The notes below the pieces were generated by a model. That model was not told where the DNA came from, did not search any database, and saw only the letters and a list, made by a program, of their open reading frames with translations. From Deltaproteobacteria bacterium (lineage in GTDB: Bacteria > Myxococcota > B64-G9), in NCBI GenBank assembly GCA_016935365.1, contig JAFGRB010000299.1, positions 1-44,588 of the forward strand: DNA of 44,588 bases, written 5' to 3'. Numbering within the stretch: position 1 is the first letter of the stretch; every line of letters starts with the position of its first letter. A program made the position numbers and the translations under genes. Below are positions 8,165 through 17,000 of the stretch, one piece after another.

Positions 8165-8985
8165 TCACCCTGGGCGTGGACATCGGCTCGCTCACGGGCA
8201 AGGCCTTGATACTAGAGGACGGCGAGATCCGGGCCTGGAGCCTCATCCTGACCGGACCGGACAGCGTCGAGACGGGCACCGAGGTCACCGAGATGGTCCT
8301 TTCGAAGGCGGGCTTGCGCCTCGAGGACATGGACTTCACCATCTCGACCGGCTATGGCCGTATCGTGATCCCCTTCGCGGACAAGAACGTCAGCGAGATC
8401 ACCTGCCACGCCAAGGGAGCCCACTGGTTCTTCCCCCAGGCGCGGTCGATCCTGGACATGGGTGGTCAGGACTGCAAGGCCATCCGCTGCGACGAGACCG
8501 GCAAGGTGACCGACTTCGCCATGAACGACAAGTGCGCCGCGGGTGCGGGCCGCTCCATGGGCATCATGGCCGAGCTGGTGAACGTGGAACTCGAAGACCT
8601 GGGCGAGCTCTCGCTACAGGCCGAGGGCGATGGGGTGCCCATCAGCAGCACCTGTGTGGTCTTCGCCCGCTCGGAGGTGATCGCGTACCTGCGAAGCGGC
8701 GTGCCCAAGAGCGACATCCTCGCCGGTGCCTGCGCCGCGCTGAGTGCCCGGGTCCTGTCCCTCATGCGCCGGGTGGGTGTTGCACCCGAGTTCGTGGTGA
8801 GCGGAGGCATCGCCAAGAACAAGGGCGTGGTCCAGAGGCTCGAGGAGAAGCTGGGGCTCAACGCCCAGATCTGCTTCGAGCCGCAGATCGTCGGCGCGCT
8901 GGGTGCGGCCATCTTCGGCCAGGAGCTGCTCGAGAAGCGCGCGCGCAAGAAGGCCAGGAAGCCACCCCTGAAACGGGAGAAGTGA
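8161..8985 (+). CDS. ASKHA activator ATPase, BcrD/BzdQ-type subunit
   Basis: This is a 274-residue paralogue of the preceding ATPase. Its GTG start overlaps the previous stop (GTGA). It has TLGVDIGSLTGKAL at 3-15, ILDMGGQDCKAIR near 97, and the two cluster ligands C125 (NDKCAAGAG) and C165 (SSTCVVFARSE). The C-terminus is a Lys/Arg-rich tail. Two non-identical activator subunits side by side are the mark of class I benzoyl-CoA reductases. 2-hydroxyacyl-CoA dehydratases normally use one homodimeric activator. The last codons also contain the ribosome site for the ferredoxin frame. Confidence 0.87.
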   Translation: MITLGVDIGSLTGKALILEDGEIRAWSLILTGPDSVETGTEVTEMVLSKAGLRLEDMDFTISTGYGRIVIPFADKNVSEITCHAKGAHWFFPQARSILDMGGQDCKAIRCDETGKVTDFAMNDKCAAGAGRSMGIMAELVNVELEDLGELSLQAEGDGVPISSTCVVFARSEVIAYLRSGVPKSDILAGACAALSARVLSLMRRVGVAPEFVVSGGIAKNKGVVQRLEEKLGLNAQICFEPQIVGALGAAIFGQELLEKRARKKARKPPLKREK

Positions 8986-8986
8986 G

Positions 8987-9262
8987 ATCAGAGCCCACTA
9001 CGGATACACCGACGGTTCCGGGGAGTACTACATCACCATCGACACGGACCGCTGCGATGGTTGCGGAGAGTGCCTGGCGGCCTGCCCGAAGGACGTCTTC
9101 GAGCTCGCCGAGGACGACTACGAGGAGCTCAAGGCGGTGGTGAGGTCCGAGCTCGCCCGAACGCTCGGCGACGTCTGCCTGGGCTACCACGCCAGGTGCG
9201 CCCGCGAGCCGACCAGCTGTCATGCCGCCTGCCCGCACGACGCCATCGCGCACAGCTGGTGA
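8987..9262 (+). CDS. 8-Cys ferredoxin without a canonical start codon
   Basis: This is an open frame of 91 codons with a first cluster motif C23-x2-C26-x2-C29-x3-C33-P and a second, wider-spaced set at C64, C71, C78 and C82-P. It fits a low-potential 2[4Fe-4S] ferredoxin that feeds the activator ATPases, as in other benzoyl-CoA reductase operons. The frame is open only from 8972 (TGA at 8969-8971). It contains no ATG, GTG or TTG before the first cluster; the first GTG is near residue 50. The ATC at 8987 sits 7 nt after GGGAG, where a start is expected, and the next residues (RAHYGYTDGSG) look like a normal N-terminus. A +1 shift at the TGA of the upstream gene, or a base error, are alternatives. 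Confidence 0.75.
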   Translation: MRAHYGYTDGSGEYYITIDTDRCDGCGECLAACPKDVFELAEDDYEELKAVVRSELARTLGDVCLGYHARCAREPTSCHAACPHDAIAHSW

Positions 9263-9317
9263 GAATACGGGTCACGCCGCAGCGGCTCGAGCGTTGTGCC
9301 TGCGAGAGGAGGGCGAA

Positions 9318-9671
9318 ATGCTCGAGTTCATGCGCGCTGGCGGATATGCCATGTGGCTCATCCTGGTCTTCGGGGGGGGGACGATCGGCCTGTGCGTCGC
9401 CTTTGCCTGGCGGCCCGGAGAGCGCAAACTGGCCATGATCCGGCCCCTGTCCCTGTGCACCGTCTTCGCCGTGCTCAGCGGGATGACGGCAGGTCTGGGC
9501 ATGGTGATGAAGAACGTGACCACCCGGCCGGAGTGGGCGCACAGCCCGGATCTGCACTTGATCGTCATGACCGGCATCGGCGAGTCCCTCACGCCGGCCA
9601 TCCTCGGCTTTTCCATGCTCTGCGTGGCCTGGCTGCTCGTGGCCGTGGGTATGCGGCGCCAGATCGCATGA
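9318..9671 (+). CDS. Small three-helix membrane protein, MotA/ExbB-like N-terminus
   Basis: This is a 117-residue protein from ATG 9318, preceded by GAGGAGGG. Three hydrophobic segments are visible: about 10-31 (YAMWLILVFGGGTIGLCVAFAW), about 44-62 and about 88-112. The opening MLEFMRAGGYAMW resembles the start of small MotA/TolQ/ExbB-like proteins found in related genomes, but the conserved ExbB core is absent. It begins 55 nt after the ferredoxin stop, so co-transcription with the reductase operon is possible but not required. No function is recognised. Confidence 0.65.
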   Translation: MLEFMRAGGYAMWLILVFGGGTIGLCVAFAWRPGERKLAMIRPLSLCTVFAVLSGMTAGLGMVMKNVTTRPEWAHSPDLHLIVMTGIGESLTPAILGFSMLCVAWLLVAVGMRRQIA

Positions 9672-9675
9672 CCGC

Positions 9676-9918
9676 TCAACCCGCGCCGCGCCGGATCCGC
9701 GCAAGGACGGCGCGGGCCGAGCTGGAGAGCCCCTCCGGGTCCAGGGCCGACTCGATCCGCCGCCATGTGACGGACAGCTCGAAGGCTCGCTCCCTGTCGG
9801 CCGCGTCCAGGTCGTGCCAGGCGGGGTGCGCCCGGATGCCTCCATCGACATCGCGCGGGCGCCAGGCGGCGGCCGCCAGCTCGATGAGCTCCTCTCGGCT
9901 CTGCCCTGTGTTGTTCAT
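9676..9918 (-). CDS. 80-residue protein coupled to a sigma factor
   Basis: This is a small, soluble, charged protein (MNNTGQSREELIELAAAAWR at the start) with no transmembrane segment and no zinc motif. Its ATG overlaps the TGA of the sigma-factor gene (ATGA). It is the last gene of a three-gene minus-strand set and is convergent with the membrane-protein gene that ends 4 nt away. By position it could modulate the sigma factor. No family is recognised. Confidence 0.6.
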   Translation of the reverse strand: MNNTGQSREELIELAAAAWRPRDVDGGIRAHPAWHDLDAADRERAFELSVTWRRIESALDPEGLSSSARAVLARIRRGAG

Positions 9919-10481
9919 GATCGCACCGCCTGGATGTCTACCCCGTGCTTCTCGAGGCACTCGGCCAGCAGGCGGCGAGCCCTGGAGAGGTTCTGGAGGA
10001 AGGTGTTCAGCCGCATCTCGAGCCGCTCGGCCAGGACCAGATCGGGCTGTTCGCCGCCGCTCGCCAGGCGCGCCTCCAGGGCCCGGGCCGGCCTGGCGGG
10101 CAGCTTCTTGCGGCAGATGCGGATCCACTTGCGCAGCCAGGCGTCGGGCTCCTGGGGCTCGGCGACGCGCGCCGAGAGCGCTTCCAGATGCGCGGGCTCC
10201 ACGGGCGCCGGCGCCCGCCTCCGCAGCTGGCTGAGGGCCAGGTTGCGGGCTGTGCGGATGCCGAGGCGCAGCAGGCTGTCGGGTGATCCGTCGGGCACGA
10301 AGCGCGGCGCCACCTGCCATACGCGAAGCAAGGTCTCCTGCAGCACGGCCTCGGTGTCGACCTGCGAGGCGAAAGAGCGCAGGCTCAGGCGCAGGCGCTC
10401 CTCCACGCCGGCGACCCAGCACCCGAAGGCGTCTGGGTCGCCGGCCGCGATCTCGGCCAGGTGGACGTCGGAGTCGCTCAT
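9915..10481 (-). CDS. ECF-like RNA polymerase sigma factor
   Basis: This 188-residue protein has a region-2-like N-terminus (AEIAAGDPDAFGCWVAGVEERL, then TEAVLQETLLRVWQVAPRF and LLRLGIRTARNLALSQLRR). Its C-terminus (LVLAERLEMRLNTFLQNLSRARRLLAECLEKHG) matches sigma-70 region 4 only loosely. It is therefore a divergent ECF sigma factor. The start ATG 10481 overlaps the TGA of the VIT-VWA gene, and its own TGA overlaps the next ATG, so all three are translated as a chain. Confidence 0.75.
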   Translation of the reverse strand: MSDSDVHLAEIAAGDPDAFGCWVAGVEERLRLSLRSFASQVDTEAVLQETLLRVWQVAPRFVPDGSPDSLLRLGIRTARNLALSQLRRRAPAPVEPAHLEALSARVAEPQEPDAWLRKWIRICRKKLPARPARALEARLASGGEQPDLVLAERLEMRLNTFLQNLSRARRLLAECLEKHGVDIQAVRS

Positions 10482-12829
10482 CGGATCCGGACCAGGATGC
10501 TCACACCGTCGACCTGCATGCGCAAGGTCTCGGGCTGAAGTGGAAGCTTGCCGGCCAGCGGCTCGAGCACGAGCCGGATGCGCAGGCCCGGGGCGATCTG
10601 ACCGCGCCGGGTCGATTTGGCCGCCGAGACCCCTGCCGTCACGCGGGCGCCGCTCGCGTCTTCGAGCTCGACCTCTGCCGGGGCTTGCCAGTCGAGGGGC
10701 GCGCCCTCGACGAGGATCTCGATCACCATCCGATCCTCTCCGGCCAGCACCAGCCTCCCGCCGAGCTCGCGGACCGCGGGCCCGGCCGGGCCGGCCACGG
10801 CGCCGAAGCCCCTGACGGCCTCGTGGGAGATCGGCCTCGAGAGCTTGGCCCGGGCCCGGGGGCCGGCCGGGGGCCCGGACGGCGGGCGCATCTCCTCGGC
10901 GCGTGGAGCAGGCGCGGACAGCATGGAGCGAAGAAGTCGACTTCCCGCGTCCAGGCTCGGGAACGCGCGATGCATGCGCTGCGGCGCCGTGGTAGGGCGC
11001 AGGCCGAGCCCGGCTGCGGACAGGCCGAAGGGCAGCTCCTGCGGCATTCGCTCGCGGCGGACGGGCTGGCCGCTGTCCACGTCGACCGTCTCGCTGACCG
11101 CCACCCAGGAGCTCAGGCGGGTGGCGATCTGGTACTCCAGGCCCAGCGCCTCGATCTGCGCGTCGAGCGCCTCGCCCTCGCCCGCGGCCCGGCGCATCTC
11201 CAGATCCTCGACCGCCTCGCGGCCGTACAGGGCGATCACGGCCGGGCTGCCCTCGCCGGGCTGGACCGGCGGGATCTGGAGCTCGGTGCGCCAGTCGCCT
11301 GTCTGCGTGCGGCCCCGGACCGCCAGCCGGCCGCCGCCGGGCCGCAGCCGGAGCGCGATCCGCGCCGGGGCCGCGGCGAAGAGATCGGGCAGGCAGGCGG
11401 GAGCGCAGCGCTCGACCGCGTCGCCCTCGATCTCCAGGTCCACCACCAGGGGCGCCGCGGTCCGGGCCAGGATGGCCTCGGCCGCGGGCTTGTGGTCCTC
11501 GCCGAGCCCGATCAGCACCTCGACGCCGCGCCCGGCTCTGGCGGCTGCGCCCGTCAAGGAGCGGTTCACGCTCGATCCCACGCCCAGCGTGTGCAGGCGC
11601 GAGCCGCGGGGAAGGGAGCTCGCGATCAGCGCGACCACTTGCTCCTCGAAGCCGATCAGGCCGTCCGTCACCAGCACGACCTGGCGCTGGCTCTCGGCGT
11701 GGACGGGCTCGAGGGCGGCCTGGATGGCCGAGTGCATCTCGGTGGCCCCGCCGGCCCGGAGCTTGCCGAGCCAGGCCAGGGCCTCGGCGCGCAGCTCGGG
11801 CGTGGCCGGCGCGGGCTTCCTGCGGAAGCGCCGCGCGCTTGTGGAGAACTCGAGAAGCTCCAGGCTGTCGCGCTCGTCGAGCGACTCCACCAGCGACCCG
11901 ACCGCGCGCCGGGCCTGGTCCAGGGGCTCGCCGCGCATGGAGCCCGAGCAGTCGATCAGCACGATCAAGTCGCGGGCCAGGCCGCGGTCCTGCTCCTCGG
12001 GACGGGGCGGCACCAGGCTGAGCAGCCCGTAGGCGCCGCTGACCGGATCTGCAGGCCGGGCCAGGTCGATCCCCGCGCCCGGCTTCTCCGAGGCCACGTC
12101 CCAGCGCACGACCAGGTCGCGGTCGAGCGCCGCGCCGGCCTCCGTGCGCAGGCGCACGCGGGTGGCCTCGCCCTCCCGGGATGCGACGATGGCGTGGGAG
12201 GGCGACTCCGGTCCGTCGCTGCTCGCGAGGGCGTCCCGGATGCCGAGACACAGGTCCACGCGTGGGGGCATGGGGCCTTCGGCCACTTCGACGCTGACCC
12301 GCTCCGCGTCCGCCACCCGGCCTTCCTCGCCCAGGTAGCGCGGGGCCACGACGGTCGGGAAGCGCCACTCCCAGGCGCCGCGGTGGAGCCAGTCCAGCTT
12401 CTGGTCGATCGCGATCTCGACCGTCAGTTCCTCGCCGGGCGGGATGTTGCCCAGCTCCTGGCTGAAGAGGCTGGATCGCTCCTGCTCCAGCAGAGCTGCC
12501 GTGCGGCCCTCGAGCACGGCCAGCTCGAAGCGCTCCCGGGCAGCCTGGCGGCGGTCGACCTCGCCGACGACGCGCCGCTCGCCGATGGTGAAGCAGTAGC
12601 CCGACACGGCCGCATCGGCGGGCAGGGGCAGCTGGTAGCTGACCCGCAGAGGCTCCGGGTGGGGGTTGGCGAAGCGCTGCTCGAGGCGCACGCGCGCCAG
12701 GCCGCCACGGGCGTCGGCCTCGAGGCTCGCCGAGCGCAGCGGCAAGCTGCGCCCGTCGGCTGCGACCAGGCGGCCGCCGGAGCTCGGCTGGGCGATGGGA
12801 TCGGTTCGGGGAGAGGGCATCGGGACCAT
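10478..12829 (-). CDS. VIT and VWA domain protein
   Basis: This 783-residue protein starts at ATG 12829, with AAGGAGG 8 nt upstream. Residues about 18-145 form a VIT (inter-alpha-trypsin inhibitor) domain, seen in the run VRLEQRFANPHPEPLRVSYQ, PLPADAAVSGY and VVGEVDRRQAARERF. Residues about 287-460 form a von Willebrand A domain with the MIDAS motif DCSGS at 293-297, GGATEMHSAI and VVLVTDGLIG. The C-terminal third contains an EALGLEYQIATRLSSWVAVSE segment usual in this architecture, then a Pro-rich linker. No signal peptide or transmembrane helix is evident, unlike many VIT-VWA proteins, so a cytoplasmic metal-dependent binding role is likely. It leads an operon with a sigma factor. Confidence 0.88.
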   Translation of the reverse strand: MVPMPSPRTDPIAQPSSGGRLVAADGRSLPLRSASLEADARGGLARVRLEQRFANPHPEPLRVSYQLPLPADAAVSGYCFTIGERRVVGEVDRRQAARERFELAVLEGRTAALLEQERSSLFSQELGNIPPGEELTVEIAIDQKLDWLHRGAWEWRFPTVVAPRYLGEEGRVADAERVSVEVAEGPMPPRVDLCLGIRDALASSDGPESPSHAIVASREGEATRVRLRTEAGAALDRDLVVRWDVASEKPGAGIDLARPADPVSGAYGLLSLVPPRPEEQDRGLARDLIVLIDCSGSMRGEPLDQARRAVGSLVESLDERDSLELLEFSTSARRFRRKPAPATPELRAEALAWLGKLRAGGATEMHSAIQAALEPVHAESQRQVVLVTDGLIGFEEQVVALIASSLPRGSRLHTLGVGSSVNRSLTGAAARAGRGVEVLIGLGEDHKPAAEAILARTAAPLVVDLEIEGDAVERCAPACLPDLFAAAPARIALRLRPGGGRLAVRGRTQTGDWRTELQIPPVQPGEGSPAVIALYGREAVEDLEMRRAAGEGEALDAQIEALGLEYQIATRLSSWVAVSETVDVDSGQPVRRERMPQELPFGLSAAGLGLRPTTAPQRMHRAFPSLDAGSRLLRSMLSAPAPRAEEMRPPSGPPAGPRARAKLSRPISHEAVRGFGAVAGPAGPAVRELGGRLVLAGEDRMVIEILVEGAPLDWQAPAEVELEDASGARVTAGVSAAKSTRRGQIAPGLRIRLVLEPLAGKLPLQPETLRMQVDGVSILVRIR

Positions 12830-12956
12830 GATATCAGCCTCCTTGTTCGCGTTCACCCGAACAACGCATCCGGGCGCGCCTCGATGACAGAAAAAGATAG
12901 GCTTTCTTTCCTCGTGGATTCGGCCACCTGTGGTATGAAGTCCGATGGAGGTGCAC

Positions 12957-13592
12957 ATGAAGGCCACGGCTCCCTTGGCGATGATCCTGCTGCTAGCAAG
13001 TGGGCTGGCCTGCCAGAAGGTCGAGGAGGCGGAGCGCCCGAAGAAGCCCGCCGCGGTCGAGGTCAAGGCTGCCGAGCCGAAGCCTGTGAGGTACGATCCC
13101 CAGAAAGAGATGCGCTCTCTGGCCTTGAAGGGGGATGTGAATGCGCAGATCCAGATGGGGGAGTGCTACACCCATGGGCATGGCGTGATCCAGGACTACC
13201 AGGAGGCCATGAAGTGGTTTCGCATGGCAGCCGAGAGCGGCGATGCCCGGGCCCAGTACCGTCTGGGCAGGTGCTATCACGAGGGCAAGCTGGTCATCCG
13301 AAACGAGGCCGAGGCCTTCAAGTGGTACCGTGTGGCTGCCGAGCAAGGCGAGCCGAGCGCGCAGTTCGAGCTCGGGGAGAAGTACAGATCCGGCACCGGG
13401 GTGGAGAAAGATATGCTGCTCGCGCACATGTGGTACAATCTGGCTTCCGCGCGGGGAATGAACCAGGCCGGCTATCGGCGCGACGCACTGGCCGCCGAGA
13501 TGAGCCAGGTCCAGATCTTCGAGGCCCAGAAGATGGCCCGCGAGTGGAGGCCCAGGCCTCCCGCGCCTCCGGCCGAGAAGCTGGCGCCATAG
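12957..13592 (+). CDS. Sel1-repeat lipoprotein
   Basis: This is a 211-residue protein from ATG 12957, with GGAGG 6 nt upstream; an in-frame ATG at 12945 is possible. The signal peptide ends in LLLASGLAC, a lipobox-like site. A Lys/Pro/Glu/Ala linker follows, then three Sel1-like repeats between about residues 55 and 165: NAQIQMGECYTHGHGV, ARAQYRLGRCYHEGK and PSAQFELGEKYRSGTGV, each followed by a KWF/KWY/MWY helix. Sel1 repeats are alpha-solenoids that bind other proteins. The tail is Pro/Arg-rich. It is divergent from the VIT-VWA gene. Confidence 0.85.
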   Translation: MKATAPLAMILLLASGLACQKVEEAERPKKPAAVEVKAAEPKPVRYDPQKEMRSLALKGDVNAQIQMGECYTHGHGVIQDYQEAMKWFRMAAESGDARAQYRLGRCYHEGKLVIRNEAEAFKWYRVAAEQGEPSAQFELGEKYRSGTGVEKDMLLAHMWYNLASARGMNQAGYRRDALAAEMSQVQIFEAQKMAREWRPRPPAPPAEKLAP

Positions 13593-13610
13593 AGCGGTGA
13601 GGACACCCCG

Positions 13611-13997
13611 ATGAGCGACGAGCCGAAGTTCGACAACTGGAAGGATGCCTGGGAGTACCACGCGGCGCAGAGCGCGGTCGACTACGGGAAGATGTCCGAA
13701 AGCGAGCTCCTGAAGCTGATCCGGGCCGGGGACTGGGACATGTTCTACACCATCTGGGATGCGATCGGGAAGAAGGGATCGGTCGAGAAGGCCGCCCCGG
13801 TCCTGCTCGAGGTGCTGATCGCCCAGGACGGCGAGCACGCCGACCTGCTCCGCTATCACTGCGCCGGGGCCCTGTTCGAGATCCTGGGCATCGAGGACCG
13901 GGAGGAGCTGCGGAGCACCATCCAGTGGGACATGGACAACCGCGAAGGCTCCATCGAGGAGCTCAGGGCCGCGATCCAGGAGAAAAGCAAGAAGTAG
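13611..13997 (+). CDS. HEAT-like hypothetical protein
   Basis: This is a 128-residue soluble protein, acidic and helical. The segment KLIRAGDWDMFYTIWDAIGKKGSVEKAAPVLLEVL followed by LLRYHCAGALFEILGIED looks like one or two HEAT-type helical pairs. It begins 18 nt after the Sel1 lipoprotein with GAGG upstream, so the two are probably one transcript. No catalytic motif is seen. Confidence 0.7.
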   Translation: MSDEPKFDNWKDAWEYHAAQSAVDYGKMSESELLKLIRAGDWDMFYTIWDAIGKKGSVEKAAPVLLEVLIAQDGEHADLLRYHCAGALFEILGIEDREELRSTIQWDMDNREGSIEELRAAIQEKSKK

Positions 13998-14002
13998 CGG
14001 AT

Positions 14003-14038
14003 TTGTATGCCCAGGCGCGATGGCGTAGACTGGAAGCA
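14003..14038 (+). promoter_or_regulatory. Predicted sigma-70-type promoter, leaderless start
   Basis: TTGTAT (14003-14008), a 17-nt spacer and TAGACT (14026-14031) form a -35/-10 pair in the short gap before the large repeat lipoprotein. A start site 7 nt after the -10 falls on the A of ATG 14038, which predicts a leaderless messenger. The only ribosome-site-like bases (GGAAG) touch the start codon too closely to work well. Confidence 0.42.
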
Positions 14039-17000
14039 TGGATCCGGGCCTTGTGCGTCATCGGATGTGCCCTCTGGTCCTGGGGGTGATGCTCGCTCTC
14101 GCGGGCTGCTCGGCCGGGCAGGCCGAGGTCGAGATCTGCGACGATCGGCAGGACAACGACGGCGACGGCCGGATCGACTGCAGTGACGAGGATTGTACTG
14201 ACGCCGCGGCCTGTGCGAGGCGCGAGATCTGCAACGACCTGCGGGACAATGATGGGGACCTGCTGGTCGACTGCGACGATCTCGATTGCGTGGGCGATCC
14301 GGCTTGCTCGCCGGATCCTGAGATCTGCAACGATCGGCTGGACAACGACCGGGATGGGAAGACCGACTGCGCGGATGCGGACTGCGAGGAGCACAGCTAC
14401 TGCCTGCTGGGCGATGAGCACTGCTACGACGGCCTGGACAACGACCAGGACGGCCTGACGGACTGTGACGACCACGACGACTGCGACCTGGATCCCGCCT
14501 GTGTGGAGCTCGACTGCGCGAACCACCGCGATGACGACGGCGACGGCCAGACCGACTGCGCCGATTCGGACTGCGAGGGCGATCCGGCCTGCTTCGGGGA
14601 GGTCTGCGACAACGGCGCGGACGACGACGAGGATCTGCTCACCGACTGCGACGATCCGGACTGCGAGCGCGATCCGGCCTGCTTCGAGCTGGACTGCGGC
14701 GACGGGCTCGACGGCGACGGCGACGGCCAGACCGACTGCGAGGATGAGGACTGCGAGAGCGATCCGGCCTGCATCGAGGAGATCTGCGACAACGGCGGCG
14801 ACGACGACGGCGACCTGCTCGCCGACTGCGACGATCCGGACTGCGCGCGCGATCCGGCCTGCTTCGAGCTGGGCTGCGACGACGGCATCGACGGCGACGG
14901 CGACGGCCAGACCGACTGCGACGATCCGGACTGTGCGCGCGATCCGGCCTGCTTCGAGCTGGACTGCGACGACGGCATCGACGGCGACGGCGACGGCCAG
15001 ACCGACTGCGAGGACGTCGACTGCGAGGGGGATCCGGCTTGCCCGGACCACGAGATCGACTGCGACGACGACCTCGACGACGACGGAGACGGCCAGACCG
15101 ACTGCGACGACCCGGACTGCGATGCGGATCCCCACTGCACGGGCTGCCAGGCCGACGTGCACGAACCGGACGGCGACAGCGCTTCTGCGAGCGCCCTGGT
15201 GGCGGGCAGCGATCAGGTCCACTCCATCTGCCCGGCCGCCGACGAGGACTGGTGGTGGATCGAGCTCGCCGAGCGCAACGACCTGGTGGCCTCGACCTCG
15301 GGCGCGGCCGGCGACACGCGCCTGTGGCTCTACGACGCGGCCCTGGCTCAGCTCGCCTTCGACGACGATGGCGGCACGGGATCGTTCTCCCGCGTCCAGG
15401 TCGATGGCCTGGCGGCCGGTCTCTACTACCTGCGCGCGGACGGCAACGGCCAGGAGATCGAATCCTACCTCGTGAGCCTCCAGATCACTGCCGCACCCGT
15501 CGAGATCTGCGACAACGGCAGCGACGACGACGGCGACACGCTGGCCGACTGCGAAGACCCGGACTGCGACGCATTTCCGGCCTGCCAGTGCGAGGACGAC
15601 GCCCTCGAGGACAACGACGAGCAGGCCCAGGCGACGGTCGCGGATCAGAACGCAAGCCTGACCGGGCTGGTCTCGGCCTGGCCGGATCACGACTGGTTCG
15701 AGATCTTCGTCTTCCCGGGCGGGCTGCTGTCCATCGACGCGCTCTTTGCGGACGCCGAGGGGGACATCGATCTCTACCTGCGCGACGAGAGCGGCGTCTT
15801 GCTGGACTCCTCGACGAGCATCTCCGACGACGAGCGCGTGTCATGGACCGCGGACCGGACCGGGCCGGTCTTCCTGGACGTCGATCCTTACACCCAGGAC
15901 ATGTGCAACGGCTACGAGCTGCACCTGGCCATGGACGACGCGCTCGAGGACAACGACGCACCGGACGCGGCCGTGCCGGTCTCGTCGGGGCAGAGCTGGC
16001 AGGGCTTGATCGTCTTCGTGGGCGACGAGGACTACTATGCGATCGAGGTCTGCGCGGGCGCCGTGCTCAGCTTCGACGCGACCTTCTCCCACGCGCTGGG
16101 CGACATCGACCTGGAGCTCCAAGACGGGGCCGGAAGCGGCATGGCATGGGCCTCCTCGGTTACCGACGACGAGCACCTGGTCTGGACGTCCAGCCTGGAC
16201 GGCACGGTCTACCTGCGGGTGCTGCACTTCGGCGCGCGCTATGGTCTCAACGGCTACGCGCTGGCGGTCGACCTGGACATCGCCGGCTGCAGCGAGACCT
16301 GCGACGACGGGGGCGACAACGACCTGGACGGCCTGGTCGACTGCTTCGATCCGGACTGCGTGGGCGATCCGGCCTGCCCGTGCGGCGCGGACGCCTACGA
16401 GCCGGATCACGAGCCCGCCCTGGCCACGCAACTCGAGCCAGGGGCGGCCATGGCCCAGAACCATTCCATCTGCCCGGTGACCGACGAGGACTGGTACGGG
16501 ATCCAGCTCGGCGGGCTGAGCGACCTGACGATCGAGACCAGCGGGCCTGTGGGCGACACCCGGCTGTGGCTTTACGACGCGAGCCTGAACGAGATCGACT
16601 TCGACGACGACGGCGGGGACGTGCTCTTCTCCAGGATTGCGCGCATCGATCAGGCCCCCGGGACCTACTACGCGCTGGTGGACGAGTTCGGCGACAACGG
16701 CCAGATCGAGTCCTATGACATCCAGCTGACCGCGGTTCGCAAGTGCCAGGCCGTGGCAGTGATCGCCTGCGGCGAGGCGCTCGGCGGCAGCAACAGGGGG
16801 CAGGCCTCGAACATCGACCGCTACAACTGCTCCGGCTGGGACGAGAGCGGGCCCGAGATGGTCTACCACTTCGAGGTGCCAGCCGATCAGCACGTGAGCA
16901 TGAGCCTGAGCAACATGAGCGCCGACCTGGACATCTTCCTGCTCGAGCCGGGCTGTGCCGAGGACGCCTGCCAGACCTACGGCGGCGTGTCGCTGGCATT

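Noticed and set aside
8975..8990. Programmed +1 frameshift joining the second activator ATPase to the ferredoxin
   Set aside because: The AAG-TGA context is not a known slippery site, and GGGAG is spaced correctly for a fresh start at ATC 8987. It is kept only as an alternative.
10283..13600. 1105-codon plus-strand open frame
   Set aside because: It lies opposite the VIT-VWA and sigma genes and across the Sel1 gene. Its translation is low-complexity Arg/Ala/Gly, typical of a GC-rich shadow, while the genes on the real frames have recognisable domains and ribosome sites.
13963..15690. 575-codon minus-strand frame with repeated AVAVVVAAVVADL
   Set aside because: It is the antisense of the Asp/Cys repeat array. 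Its repeats simply mirror the coding repeats of the lipoprotein.
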